The notes: a model not told the origin generated them from the sequence alone. DNA of 64,000 nt from Candidatus Pseudobacter hemicellulosilyticus (GCA_029202545.1 CP119311.1:6076001-6140000), one strand, 5' to 3'; positions 35,033-44,552 are shown, counted from the first letter of the stretch. Numbers and translations are program-made.

Positions 35033-36853
35033 TTATTTTTTCTTGGTCTTTTCGTTCTGCAGTTTTTTCTGCGCTTCCTGCATCTGCGCCAGCCTTTCGC
35101 CCCATTTGGACTGGGCCTTCGGCTTTTTGCGGTTCTCATCTATCTTGGCCAGGATCTTATCATGGTCAATGATATAATTCTGGATGATGAACTGCAGGAT
35201 CAGCGTGATCAGGTTGGACACCGTATAGTACCAGGTAAGCGCCGCAGGTAACCTGTTGAACACGAAGAGCAGGATGAAGGGGAAAATGTACGGCATGTAC
35301 TTGAGCGCTGGATTATTCTGGTCCGGCGTCATGTTCATATTGTACAGGGAGATCAGGAAGCTGGTGACCACAGCCGTGAGCGTGAACAGGCTAAGGTGGT
35401 TGCCCAGGCCCGGGATGTTGAAGGAGAACTTGGCAATGATATCATAAGACGCCAGGTTATGGGCCCAGAGGAACTCCTCCCCTCTCAGGGCGATATTAGA
35501 GTTGAAGAAACTATATAACGCAAAGAAGATGGGGATCTGCAGCAGGGCCGGGATACAGCCGCCGAGCGGGTTCACACCGGCTTCGCGGAACAGCTTCATC
35601 TGCTCCATACCAATGGACTGCTGGTCGCTCCCGAATTTTGCACGCAGTTTATCGATCTCAGGACGCAGTGCTTTCATCTTGGCGCCGCTCAGGTAGCTGG
35701 TGTACACCAGCGGGGAAGTGAGCAGGCGGATGAACAGGGTCAGCAATGCAATCACCAGACCAAAGCTGCCTACAAAGCTGCGGAAGAAATCGAACACCGG
35801 CATCACAACGTATTTGTTGATGGGGCGAACGAAGGTATAGAAGTCGCGGCCCAGGTTCACCAGCTTATCCATTTCCGAAGCGGACTGCTCTTTAAGGATA
35901 TGGTATTCGGTAGGACCATAATACAGTTGGAGGGGAATGGAAGCCACAGCGCCCAGGGGCACTTTGGTCTGCAGGGTGGTGGCCACATCGCCCAGGATAT
36001 CGGAAGAGTCAACAGCATGACGGTTCCACTTGATATTACCCGAGCTGAAATTAGCTTTGTTGACCAGCGTGATATTGAAGAACTGCTGGGCTACGGAAAC
36101 CCATTGAACAGGCTTTTCAAACTGCTTCTCCGATTTGGACATGATATAGTCAAAATCATTGTTCTCATAGAAGCAGACATTGGTCATCTGGCGTTCGTAA
36201 GCCACATCACTTTCATGCTGGATGGGCCGGGACTGCCACACGATATTGAAAGCGCCCTGCGTCAGGAGCTGATCGGCGCCATTCATCTGAACGGTCCAGT
36301 CAATCATGTAGGCATTTGGCTTCAGCGTGAAAACGTGGGCAATGACACCATTGGTAGTGGGCAGCTGGTAGGTGATGGTCTGGGAGCCATCGGCATTTTT
36401 GGCTACCTGCGGCGCAGCAAAGAAGAGCTCGGAGATCTGCGCAGCCTGGTTGGCGGCGAGATTGACACTGTACGAGATCTTATCGAAGTCGGTGCTGTTG
36501 AGCGCCACCAGGTTGCTGTCAACTGATTTGTATTTCTTCAGTTCTACTTTACCGGGCTGTCCGCCTTTATTGGTAAAACTGATCTTCAGTACTTCGTTTT
36601 CCAGGACGGTCAGCTGTTCTACACCCTGAGTCTGCTGAACAGTGGTGTCCAGTCCTTTCACGGCCTGGTTACGGGTGGTATCATTGACCATCCGCGTGGA
36701 GTCAAGCTTTCTTTGCACTGTGGCCACAGAGTCTTCATAGTGTTGACGCTGTGCCTGCAGATCATGGGAATTCCTGGTAGAAGAATACAGATAAACAAAG
36801 AGTAATACGGCTAATAACACAAAGCCAATCACCGTATTGCGGTCCATTTTCAT
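35033..36853 (-). CDS. yidC: Membrane protein insertase YidC
   Basis: YidC inserts and folds inner-membrane proteins, alone or with SecYEG. The 606-aa protein has an N-terminal anchor (VIGFVLLAVLLFVYLYS), a large periplasmic beta domain (about 60-350) and the conserved core of five membrane segments starting at FFRSFVGSFGLVIALLTLFI. It includes PLGGCIPALLQIPIFFALYS and NMNMTPDQNNPALKYMPYIF. The Lys-rich tail is cytoplasmic. Length matches Gram-negative YidC. It is 47 bp downstream of pyrG. Confidence 0.97.
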   Translation of the reverse strand: MKMDRNTVIGFVLLAVLLFVYLYSSTRNSHDLQAQRQHYEDSVATVQRKLDSTRMVNDTTRNQAVKGLDTTVQQTQGVEQLTVLENEVLKISFTNKGGQPGKVELKKYKSVDSNLVALNSTDFDKISYSVNLAANQAAQISELFFAAPQVAKNADGSQTITYQLPTTNGVIAHVFTLKPNAYMIDWTVQMNGADQLLTQGAFNIVWQSRPIQHESDVAYERQMTNVCFYENNDFDYIMSKSEKQFEKPVQWVSVAQQFFNITLVNKANFSSGNIKWNRHAVDSSDILGDVATTLQTKVPLGAVASIPLQLYYGPTEYHILKEQSASEMDKLVNLGRDFYTFVRPINKYVVMPVFDFFRSFVGSFGLVIALLTLFIRLLTSPLVYTSYLSGAKMKALRPEIDKLRAKFGSDQQSIGMEQMKLFREAGVNPLGGCIPALLQIPIFFALYSFFNSNIALRGEEFLWAHNLASYDIIAKFSFNIPGLGNHLSLFTLTAVVTSFLISLYNMNMTPDQNNPALKYMPYIFPFILLFVFNRLPAALTWYYTVSNLITLILQFIIQNYIIDHDKILAKIDENRKKPKAQSKWGERLAQMQEAQKKLQNEKTKKK

Positions 36854-36877
36854 TATGCGTTCAGTTTAAAGGAGGTG

Positions 36878-36885
36878 CAAAGATA
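36878..36885 (-). promoter_or_regulatory. -7 element upstream of yidC
   Basis: The minus strand reads TATCTTTG, an exact TAnnTTTG match, 25 bp before the yidC start and just after the pyrG stop. It suggests that yidC has its own start as well as possible read-through from pyrG. Confidence 0.55.
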
Positions 36886-36900
36886 GGTGTTGCCGGACAA

Positions 36901-38550
36901 TCAGATCATTTCACTTTGCAACAAGGGGTTTTTGACCGCATTTTTCTGGTCGGTGTAGATCTTGGCGGCACCCACAAAACTTACAAAGAGCGGGTGCGGG
37001 TTCTCTACCGTACTTTTCAGTTCCGGGTGGTACTGAACACCAATAAAATAGGGATGGGATGGCAGTTCCACGATCTCCACCAGCCCGCTTTCGGGGTTTT
37101 TACCGCTGGCCACTATACCGGACTCTTCAAATTTGGGCAGGTAGGAGTTATTGAACTCCCAGCGATGGCGGTGGCGTTCTGTGATGCGGGTTTTGCCATA
37201 GATCTGATAGGCCAGGGTACCCTCTTTCAGCTCGCAGGAGTAGGAACCGAGGCGCATGGTGCCGCCTTTGGCCGTAATATTTTTCTGGTCCTCCATGAGT
37301 GCGATCACCGGATCCGGTGTTTCGGGATTCATTTCGGTGGAATGGGCATCTTTTAAGCCAAGTACATTGCGGGAATATTCAATGACGGACATCTGCATAC
37401 CGAGGCAGATACCAAAGAAAGGCAGTCTGTTTTCCCGGGCGTATTTCACGGCAATGATCTTGCCTTCCACGCCGCGCATACCAAAGCCGGGAGCTACCAG
37501 CAGGCCATCCAGGGCGCCCAGTTTCTCGGCTACATTTTCAGGGGTGATAAATTCACTGTGGATATTGACTACCTGCACCTTGCATTCATTCACGGCGCCG
37601 GCATGCACAAAAGCTTCCAGGATGGATTTGTAAGCATCCTGCAGTTCAATATATTTACCGATCAGGCCAATGGTGACCTGGCTCTTGGGGTATTTGAGTT
37701 TGTCGAGGAATTCTTTCCAGCGGGACAGGTCCGGCTCATTCACCTGGGTGATATTGAGCTTTTTCATACAGATCAGGTCCAGCTTTTCCCGCATCATGGC
37801 CAGGGGCACTTCATAGATGGTAGGGGCGTCAGCCGCTTCTATTACGGCCTCTGCTTTTACATTACAGAACAGGGCGATCTTACGGCGCAGTTCCGGAGAA
37901 AGCTGCCGTTCCGTACGGCAAACGATGATATCCGGGTGAACGCCTTCCTGGCTCAGCATTTTCACGCTGTGCTGGGTGGGTTTGGTCTTCAGTTCCTTGG
38001 CGGCTTTGAGGTAAGGGATCAGGGTGAGGTGAACCACCAGGCTGTCCTCTTCGGGCAGTTCCCATTGCAGCTGGCGCAGTGCCTCAATGAAAGGCAGGCT
38101 TTCAATATCGCCTACGGTGCCGCCTAATTCTGTGATAATGATATCGTAGTCTTTGTTCTGGCCCAGGAGCAGCATCCTGCGTTTGATCTCATCAGTGATA
38201 TGAGGAACCACCTGTACGGTCTTACCGAGGTAAGCCCCTTCCCTTTCCTTGTTGATCACGGTCTGGTAAATACGACCAGTGGTCACGTTATTGGCCTGGG
38301 AGGTGAAGATATTGAGGTAACGTTCGTAGTGGCCAAGGTCCAGGTCTGTTTCGGCGCCGTCTTCGGTAACAAAACACTCCCCGTGTTCATAAGGGTTGAG
38401 CGTTCCGGGGTCCACATTGATATAAGGATCAAATTTCTGGATGGTTACCCTCAGGCCCCTTGCCTGGAGGAGTTTTGCCAGTGAAGCTGCTATAATTCCT
38501 TTTCCCAGTGAGGACGTCACACCGCCGGTAACAAAAATGTACTTAGCCAT
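36901..38550 (-). CDS. pyrG: CTP synthase
   Basis: PyrG aminates UTP to CTP using glutamine. The 549-aa protein has the N-terminal synthetase domain (TGGVTSSLGKGIIAASLAKL, then KFDPYINVDPGTLNPYEHGE) and the C-terminal class I glutaminase with nucleophile Cys 382 in FGICLGMQ and the GVQYHPE His-Glu pair. The length is standard. A TAGATTTG box at 38572-38579 lies 22 bp before the start. Confidence 0.98.
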   Translation of the reverse strand: MAKYIFVTGGVTSSLGKGIIAASLAKLLQARGLRVTIQKFDPYINVDPGTLNPYEHGECFVTEDGAETDLDLGHYERYLNIFTSQANNVTTGRIYQTVINKEREGAYLGKTVQVVPHITDEIKRRMLLLGQNKDYDIIITELGGTVGDIESLPFIEALRQLQWELPEEDSLVVHLTLIPYLKAAKELKTKPTQHSVKMLSQEGVHPDIIVCRTERQLSPELRRKIALFCNVKAEAVIEAADAPTIYEVPLAMMREKLDLICMKKLNITQVNEPDLSRWKEFLDKLKYPKSQVTIGLIGKYIELQDAYKSILEAFVHAGAVNECKVQVVNIHSEFITPENVAEKLGALDGLLVAPGFGMRGVEGKIIAVKYARENRLPFFGICLGMQMSVIEYSRNVLGLKDAHSTEMNPETPDPVIALMEDQKNITAKGGTMRLGSYSCELKEGTLAYQIYGKTRITERHRHRWEFNNSYLPKFEESGIVASGKNPESGLVEIVELPSHPYFIGVQYHPELKSTVENPHPLFVSFVGAAKIYTDQKNAVKNPLLQSEMI

Positions 38551-38571
38551 AATATATGGTTGATCAATTTA

Positions 38572-38579
38572 CAAATCTA
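38572..38579 (-). promoter_or_regulatory. -7 element upstream of pyrG
   Basis: The minus strand reads TAGATTTG, matching TAnnTTTG. No clear -33 TTTG is seen at the right distance. Confidence 0.5.
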
Positions 38580-38855
38580 CGCTTCGATAAAACCAGGACA
38601 GGCATACAAAAAGACTTCCTCCACATCGTTTCCGATGCCTACAGCTTACGGTCCATCTTCTTTTTTTTGATTTACGAACCCAATCCTAATGTCAATTTGA
38701 CCAGCGGAAAATTAAGGTAGAAATAATTCCGGGAGGTCATGCAAAGTTACATTAAAATGCCAAGCGGAAAAATTTCCCTTTCTGATGGGGATAAGTTGGG
38801 GGGAATGGAACAGGAAAAATATGGCAAGCCAATCGTTACCGGCTTATAAGTAGCT

Positions 38856-39026
38856 TTAATTGAATCCGATAAGTGAAAAATGAGGCTGAAGGGAAGTAAT
38901 GGTGGCCGGGTTATTTGGAAGTGCATTTTTGCCGTCCGGTAATCCATCATTTTTGGTAGAATGCAGGACGGTGATCGCTGCAATTTCAAGTGCAAGAATG
39001 AGCAAATAGGTCCTTTGGGTCTTCAT
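38856..39026 (-). CDS. Possible 56-aa exported or membrane peptide
   Basis: In the 660-bp gap between pyrG and proC, a minus-strand frame starts MKTQRTYLLILALEIAAITV and continues HSTKNDGLPDGKNALPNNPA, ending GFN. The positively charged start plus hydrophobic stretch looks like a signal peptide or one membrane helix, and codon use looks unforced. No family is recognised. The rest of 38580-39210 shows no gene that I can support. Confidence 0.4.
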   Translation of the reverse strand: MKTQRTYLLILALEIAAITVLHSTKNDGLPDGKNALPNNPATITSLQPHFSLIGFN

Positions 39027-39210
39027 AGTTGGAATGGTTGATCTTAGGGTTCTTGAATTGGTGAACCTAAAACGGCGGCGGGGGCTATTTTAGTATGCCC
39101 TTATGCGGATAAAGTTACCCGCACCCGATCGTAAAACTACGAATGCATAGGCAATGAAGCTGGAGCGGCCGTTTGGTGTGGCCGCTGGAAGAAGGCAACA
39201 GCCAGGGGGC

Positions 39211-40008
39211 CTAATCTTTCTGGATCTTATCGTAACTGGCTACAATGCCTTTGATCAGCGAGGAGCTGAAGCCCTGGTGTTCCATTTCATTGAGACCAGC
39301 AATAGTACAGCCTTTAGGAGTGGTCACTTTATCGATCTCCTGTTCCGGGTGCGACTTCTTCTGCAGCAACAGTTCCGCAGCGCCTTTGACGGTCTGGGCC
39401 GCAATCAGGCTGGCCGTTGCAGCATCAAAGCCGATCTCAATACCACCCTGGATATTGGCGCGGATATACCGCATGGCAAAGGCGGTGCCGCAGGCGCCCA
39501 GGACGGTGGCGGCGTCCATCAGTTTTTCATCTATCCATACCACTCTGCCGAGCTGGTTGAACAGGTCTTCCACATAGTTCACCTGCTCCCGGCTTACTTC
39601 ATGGGCGGCGAGGCAGGTCATACTTTGCTGGATGGCGATGGCCGTGTTGGGCATGGCCCTGATAATGGACAGCTGTGGTCCCACTACCTGTACAATATGC
39701 TGGATGGAGATGCCAGTGATCACGGAGATCAGTACGTGACGCCCCGGATCAAAACCGGCAGAGAGCTTTTTCAGGATATCATCTACCTGGAATGGTTTTA
39801 CGGCCAGGATGATCAGCTCTGCAAAGCGGACAGCTTCTTCATTGTCATCGCTCACCAGTACGCCTCGCTGCGCCAGGCCTTCCAGGGTTTTGGTATTGCG
39901 TTTGGTGATGAGGATCTGTTCAGGAAGGCAAAAGCCGCTGTTGATCAGTCCTTCAGCAATGGCTGTCCCTAAGTTTCCGCCGCCAATGATGGCGATCTTC
40001 TTGGCCAT
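39211..40008 (-). CDS. proC: Pyrroline-5-carboxylate reductase
   Basis: ProC reduces pyrroline-5-carboxylate to proline with NAD(P)H. The 265-aa sequence has the N-terminal Rossmann motif IGGGNLGTAIAEGL, the middle LILAVKPFQVDDIL, MPNTAIAIQQSMTCLA and the C-terminal TPKGCTIAGLNEME signature. It starts 11 bp after hldD, so it is in the purL-hldD-proC run. Confidence 0.96.
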   Translation of the reverse strand: MAKKIAIIGGGNLGTAIAEGLINSGFCLPEQILITKRNTKTLEGLAQRGVLVSDDNEEAVRFAELIILAVKPFQVDDILKKLSAGFDPGRHVLISVITGISIQHIVQVVGPQLSIIRAMPNTAIAIQQSMTCLAAHEVSREQVNYVEDLFNQLGRVVWIDEKLMDAATVLGACGTAFAMRYIRANIQGGIEIGFDAATASLIAAQTVKGAAELLLQKKSHPEQEIDKVTTPKGCTIAGLNEMEHQGFSSSLIKGIVASYDKIQKD

Positions 40009-40019
40009 AACAGTATGTT

Positions 40020-41015
40020 TTAGTAGTAATCGCCTGTGCTCAGATAATTTCTTACATAATCGTCCACGCCGTCTTCCAGGGAATAGAACGGTTCCGTATA
40101 ACCGGCATTTTTCAGCTTGGCCATATTGGCCTCTGTGAAATACTGGTATTTATCCCGGATATCTTCGGGCATATCAATGAACTCGATATGTGCGTGCCGG
40201 TCGATCCCCGCAAAAGTGGCTTTTACCAGGTCTTCAAAGGAGCGGGCCTTGCCGGTACCCAGGTTATAGAGACCATTGGGTACTTTGTTGCCGTTATCCC
40301 ATTGCTCCAGGAGCCAGTAGCAAACGTTCAGTACATCTTTTACATATACAAAATCGCGCAGCTGCTGACCGTCCTTGAAGTCGGGGCGGTGGGAGCGGAA
40401 AAGTTTCACCAGGCCGTTGTCGCGGATCTGGTTAAAGCTATGCCAGGTCACGCTGGCCATGCGTCCTTTATGGTATTCGTTGGGACCGTAAACGTTGAAG
40501 AATTTCAGACCGGCCCAGAAGGGAGGCTGTGCTGCTTCCTGGAGCGCCCATTTATCAACCTCATTCTTGGACACGCCGTAGGGGTTCAGCGGCTTCAGCT
40601 TATAGGGCAGCTCATGATCATCATCATAGCCAAACTCCCCGGCGCCGTAGGTAGCGGCGGAGGAGGCATAGACTACGGGTACTTTATGTGCTGTACAATA
40701 GTTCCAGATCTTCCGGCTGTATTCCACGTTGAGGTGCTCATGGATGGAATAGTCAAACTCGGTGGTATCGGTACGGGCGCCGATATGGAAAATGAATTCA
40801 ACCGGTGGATTGGTAGTCTGGAGCCAGTCGAAGAAAGTCTCCCGCTCTATCTTTTCCCGGAACTGTTTATGGTCCAGGTTGGGGAGTTTATCGTTGCGGT
40901 GGAAATCATCCACCAGGACCAGGTTTTCGTATCCTTTTTCGTTCAAAAAACTTACCAGGCAGGAGCCGATAAATCCGGCCGCCCCGGTGACCACGATCAT
41001 GGAGTCTTTATTCAT
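40020..41015 (-). CDS. hldD: ADP-L-glycero-D-manno-heptose 6-epimerase
   Basis: HldD makes the ADP-L,D-heptose used in the LPS inner core. The 331-aa SDR protein has the nucleotide motif TGAAGFIGSCLVSFLNEKGY (given to 20 residues), VLVDDFHRNDKLPNL, and the catalytic YGVSKNEVDKWA with Tyr and Lys, plus KFFNVYGPNEYHKGRMAS. This combination is specific for HldD rather than general UDP-sugar epimerases. It is 38 bp after purL and 11 bp before proC. Confidence 0.95.
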   Translation of the reverse strand: MNKDSMIVVTGAAGFIGSCLVSFLNEKGYENLVLVDDFHRNDKLPNLDHKQFREKIERETFFDWLQTTNPPVEFIFHIGARTDTTEFDYSIHEHLNVEYSRKIWNYCTAHKVPVVYASSAATYGAGEFGYDDDHELPYKLKPLNPYGVSKNEVDKWALQEAAQPPFWAGLKFFNVYGPNEYHKGRMASVTWHSFNQIRDNGLVKLFRSHRPDFKDGQQLRDFVYVKDVLNVCYWLLEQWDNGNKVPNGLYNLGTGKARSFEDLVKATFAGIDRHAHIEFIDMPEDIRDKYQYFTEANMAKLKNAGYTEPFYSLEDGVDDYVRNYLSTGDYY

Positions 41016-41053
41016 GATAAAAGACGTTATGTGTTAATGGATGCGGGCAACAC

Positions 41054-43288
41054 TTAGAGTGCGCTCAGCGCATGCTCGGATTCATGACCTGCCAGCAGGT
41101 TATGGATGGCATTGTCATATTTTTCTTTCCAGGTGAGGGTAACGCCCCAGTCTTCGCCATCTACGCGAACGGAACCGCTGGTCACTTCACCCAGTGTTTC
41201 ATAAGGATGACCGCCCAGTGCTTTTTTGAAAGCTTCCACCTGGTCAGCTTTTACAGATACTACTACCCTGCTCTGTGCTTCACCGAACCAGTAGGCATCC
41301 CTGCGGATGGCGCTGTCGGCAGCAGTAACATCAAAGCCGAGGTTATTGTAGAAACCGGATTCAATCAGCGTGATGAACAGACCGCCTTCGCTGACGTCAT
41401 GCGCGGATTGGACCAGGCCGGCTTTGATCAGCGCTGTTACTTTGGCCTGGAGGGTGAACTCTTCATCCAGGTCAAAATACGGTACGGGGCTGAATTCCAC
41501 GCCACGCAGCTTGTGCAGGTATTCGGAAGAGCCAATATCATTGCGGCTTTTACCTACCAGGAAGAGCTGGTCGCCCGCTTCCTCGAAGCTCAGGGTCATT
41601 TTTTTGTCCACGTTGTCCAGCAGACCTACCATACCGATAGTGGGGGTAGGATATACGGGACCATCCGGGTTCTGGTTATAGAAGCTCACGTTACCGCCGG
41701 TAACGGGGGTATCAAATTTACGGCAGGCCTCGCCCATGCCTTTGATGGCGTGAACGAACTGGAAGTATACTTCGGGATCGTAGGGATTACCGAAGTTGAG
41801 GCAGTTGGTAACACCGAGGGGTTCACCGCCGCTGCACACGATATTACGGGCAGCTTCGGCTACGGCTATCATAGTGCCTTTATAGGGATCGGCAAATACA
41901 TAGCGGCTGTTGCAGTCGGTGGTTACTGCCAGTCCTTTATTGGTAGGCTTGGCCACTACCACGGCAGCATCGCTGGGAGCGTTGGTAGAAGCGTTGCCGG
42001 CGCCCACCATGCTGTCGTACTGTACATACACCCAGCGTTTGGAGGCGATATTGGGAATGGTGATCAGTTTATCGGCAATGCCTTTGAGGTCTGTGGGCAC
42101 ATCAATGGAATCCGGATTGAAGGCGGCTACTTTCTGCAGGTAGGCCGGCTCTTTGTACTCGCGGGTATATTGGGGAGCGCCGCCGCCCAGCACCAGGTCG
42201 TGCGCAGGCAGTTCAGCTTCCAGTTCACCGTGCATATAGAAACGCAGGATACCATCGTCAGTTACTTCACCGATCTCGGAGCAAGGCAGGTCCCATTTTT
42301 CGAAAACGGCCAGGACATCAGCTTCGCGACCTTTTTCCACCACCATCAGCATGCGTTCCTGGCTTTCGCTGAGCAGTAGTTCCCAGGCTTTCATGTTTTG
42401 CTGGCGGGTGGGCACTTTGTCCAGGTCTATCCGCATCCCTACACCACCTTTAGCACTCATTTCGGAGGTGGAGCAGATGATACCGGCAGCGCCCATATCC
42501 TGCATACCTACTACGGCGCCGGTCTTGATCACTTCCAGGCAGGCTTCCAGCAGTTTTTTCTCCTGGAAGGGGTCACCCACCTGAACAGCGGGCAGTTCTT
42601 CCGCACTTTCGGCGGTGATATCAGCGGAGGCGAAAGAAGCGCCGCCGATGCCATCCTTACCGGTAGCGGAACCCACAAAGAAGACGGGGTTTCCGGTGCC
42701 TTCAGCGGTGGCAGAGACTGTTTCCCCGTTTTTCACGATGCCCGCGCTGAATGCGTTCACCAGGGGATTGGTATGGTAACATTGTTCAAAGTAGATCTCG
42801 CCGCCAACAGTGGGAACGCCGAAGCAGTTACCATAGTGGCCGATGCCATGAACTACGCCGGCCAGCAGGTGCTGGGTCTTGGCTTCCGCCAGGTTGCCGA
42901 AGCGGAGGGAATTCAGGGATGCAATGGGACGGGCGCCCATGGTGAAAATATCGCGGTGGATACCACCTACGCCGGTAGCGGCGCCCTGGAAGGGCTCGAT
43001 AGCGGAGGGGTGATTATGGGATTCTATTTTGAAAACTACGCCGTAGCCGTCTCCGATGTCCATGAGACCGGCATTTTCCTCACCTGCCTTAACCAGCATT
43101 TTCTTTCCTTCCCGGGGCAGGGTTTTCAGCCACTTGATGGAGTTCTTGTAACTGCAATGTTCGCTCCACATGCCGCTGAAGGCGCAGAGTTCATTGAAAT
43201 TGGGGGTACGTCCAAGCTTTTGTTTGATCAGTTCAAATTCTTCTTCTGTCAGGCGAAGTTGTTGAGCCGTTTTAACTGTTATTTCCAT
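41054..43288 (-). CDS. purL: Phosphoribosylformylglycinamidine synthase subunit PurL
   Basis: PurL is the ATP-dependent synthetase subunit that converts FGAR to FGAM in purine synthesis, working with PurQ and PurS. The 744-aa size is the small PurL type, lacking a fused glutaminase. Visible blocks include SGMWSEHCSYKNSIKWLKTL, FKIESHNHPSAIEPFQGAAT, GVGGIHRDIFTMGARPIAS and GGNVSFYNQNPDGPVYPTPT. A -7 box lies 64 bp upstream. Confidence 0.97.
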   Translation of the reverse strand: MEITVKTAQQLRLTEEEFELIKQKLGRTPNFNELCAFSGMWSEHCSYKNSIKWLKTLPREGKKMLVKAGEENAGLMDIGDGYGVVFKIESHNHPSAIEPFQGAATGVGGIHRDIFTMGARPIASLNSLRFGNLAEAKTQHLLAGVVHGIGHYGNCFGVPTVGGEIYFEQCYHTNPLVNAFSAGIVKNGETVSATAEGTGNPVFFVGSATGKDGIGGASFASADITAESAEELPAVQVGDPFQEKKLLEACLEVIKTGAVVGMQDMGAAGIICSTSEMSAKGGVGMRIDLDKVPTRQQNMKAWELLLSESQERMLMVVEKGREADVLAVFEKWDLPCSEIGEVTDDGILRFYMHGELEAELPAHDLVLGGGAPQYTREYKEPAYLQKVAAFNPDSIDVPTDLKGIADKLITIPNIASKRWVYVQYDSMVGAGNASTNAPSDAAVVVAKPTNKGLAVTTDCNSRYVFADPYKGTMIAVAEAARNIVCSGGEPLGVTNCLNFGNPYDPEVYFQFVHAIKGMGEACRKFDTPVTGGNVSFYNQNPDGPVYPTPTIGMVGLLDNVDKKMTLSFEEAGDQLFLVGKSRNDIGSSEYLHKLRGVEFSPVPYFDLDEEFTLQAKVTALIKAGLVQSAHDVSEGGLFITLIESGFYNNLGFDVTAADSAIRRDAYWFGEAQSRVVVSVKADQVEAFKKALGGHPYETLGEVTSGSVRVDGEDWGVTLTWKEKYDNAIHNLLAGHESEHALSAL

Positions 43289-43352
43289 GAAGTGTATTTA
43301 ATGCCCGAGGGCCTGCTATGTTGTTTAGGTTTTACGTTCCGCCGGGAAAGGG

Positions 43353-43360
43353 CAAAAGTA
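43353..43360 (-). promoter_or_regulatory. -7 element upstream of purL
   Basis: The minus strand reads TACTTTTG, matching TAnnTTTG. No clear TTTG sits 19-21 bp upstream. It would serve purL-hldD-proC. Confidence 0.5.
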
Positions 43361-43409
43361 CGAACCCCTATGGAATCTTATTTATAAATTTATCCCAGTT
43401 TATAGCTGT

Positions 43410-44552
43410 ATGACCATCGGATTTGTACACCCTCATAAAGCATTTCTCCCTGAAATAGAAGCGTATACCCGGTTCTTCGAGAGCTGCGGCATTCGTTGTG
43501 CCGTGCTCAAAAAAGACGGGCTGGACAAGTGGCGGCCGGCAGTGGAATGGTGGTTCATGGGAATGGACCGGCATCCGCGGCGGCCCGGTGTGATCAGGAT
43601 CCATGAGTATGCATCGGCCTCCCTCCCACCCTGGCGGCGGCTCAAGGACCAGGTCAAAACACTGGTCAGTTACCGGCCTGATTACCGGCTATTCCTGAAT
43701 GCCTATGTCCGGGATCAATTCGGATTTACGGATGGCGTCCCCTATGGGTTAAGGGATATGGGAATTGCCGGGGAGTTTTTTGGGACGGCCGGTACGCAGC
43801 TGCCGGCGGCTGATCTCACAGGAAACCTGCCTGGGACAGCAGTCGGTGCGGAGAAAGAGCTGGAAAATGTTTTTGGGACGAACCAAGGGTGGGCTGTCAT
43901 TCCTGATAGCCAGGAACCGGAAGAAGGCAAGGCCGCAGAAAAAAGATTTTTTGGGACGAACCAAAGAGAGGCGCAGGTCCCGGGTTCGAGTCCCGTCCAG
44001 ACCGCAAAAGAAGTGCTGGGATTATTACAATATGATTTTATATACTGCGGATCGGTTGGAAAGGATGTGCAGCTGACGCCCCTGCTGGACCTGTTCCGGT
44101 CTGGCGGCGCATTGGCGGATTGCAGCATATTGGTGCTGAGCCGCGACTATGACGCGCTGGCTGCCCGCTACCAGGATACGCCTTCCATCTTCTTCAGGGG
44201 CCCGGTGCCCAATACTGCCGTGGCGTCCTTGATCCGGCGGGCCAGGTATGCCATCAACTACCGGCCGGCCGTGGCGCCGGTCATGTACCAGACCTCCACC
44301 AAACTCCTGGAATACGCAGCCTGCGGCGTGGGTATTGTCACTACGCGCTTGCCTTGGGTAGAATGGCTGCAGCAGCAATATGGCGGTAATTTCTTTTACC
44401 TGGAACCGGGGCTGGGCAACCTGGATAAAGCAGCGCTGGAGCAATTCCCATTCGCTTTTCCTGATCTGTCTGATTGGACCTGGGAAAAACAGATCGCCCG
44501 ATCTGGTGTAGTGGATTTTTTACGGGAGAAGTTGCCCGGGATCTTTCAGTAA
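43410..44552 (+). CDS. Glycosyltransferase with an in-frame repeat-derived insertion
   Basis: A 380-aa protein with a GT-B look: N-terminal part MTIGFVHPHKAFLPEIEAYT and C-terminal part with FIYCGSVGKDVQLTPLLDLF, YRPAVAPVMYQTSTKLLEYA and CGVGIVTTRLPWVEW, the donor-binding region of sugar transferases. Between DMGIAG and AKEVLGLL about 76 residues (roughly 123-199) are of foreign character. They repeat FFGT or FGTNQ three times and end in AQVPGSSPVQTAKE, which is a tRNA 3' end read as protein. The reading frame stays open throughout. Whether the enzyme still works is unknown. The sugar and acceptor cannot be named. Confidence 0.8.
   Translation: MTIGFVHPHKAFLPEIEAYTRFFESCGIRCAVLKKDGLDKWRPAVEWWFMGMDRHPRRPGVIRIHEYASASLPPWRRLKDQVKTLVSYRPDYRLFLNAYVRDQFGFTDGVPYGLRDMGIAGEFFGTAGTQLPAADLTGNLPGTAVGAEKELENVFGTNQGWAVIPDSQEPEEGKAAEKRFFGTNQREAQVPGSSPVQTAKEVLGLLQYDFIYCGSVGKDVQLTPLLDLFRSGGALADCSILVLSRDYDALAARYQDTPSIFFRGPVPNTAVASLIRRARYAINYRPAVAPVMYQTSTKLLEYAACGVGIVTTRLPWVEWLQQQYGGNFFYLEPGLGNLDKAALEQFPFAFPDLSDWTWEKQIARSGVVDFLREKLPGIFQ
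43776..43965 (-). repeat. Three copies of the GGTTCGTCCC motif inside the glycosyltransferase gene
   Basis: On the minus strand the copies read TTGGTTCGTCCCAAAAAA (complement of 43948-43965), TTGGTTCGTCCCAAAAA (43870-43886) and a partial CCGTCCCAAAAAA (43776-43788). The first two are the element found in the 34678-34974 array and at 44616 and 44727. In the gene they are translated as FFGTNQ, FGTNQ and FFGT. Confidence 0.85.
43976..44007 (+). other. tRNA-Asp 3'-end fragment embedded in a coding gene
   Basis: The 32 bases match the last part of a Bacteroidota tRNA-Asp. There is a T-arm CCGGG-TTCGAGT-CCCGT (43981-43997), an acceptor strand CCAGACC, discriminator G and CA (43998-44007). The matching 5' acceptor (GGTCTGG), D-arm and anticodon arm are absent, so this is not a functional tRNA. 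Identification as Asp rests on remembered family sequence; the T-arm shape is seen directly. It lies 10 bp after a GGTTCGTCCC-type repeat. Confidence 0.75.

Noticed and set aside
43976..44007. A functional tRNA gene
   Set aside because: Only the T-arm and acceptor 3' strand are present; the 5' acceptor, D-arm and anticodon arm are missing upstream.
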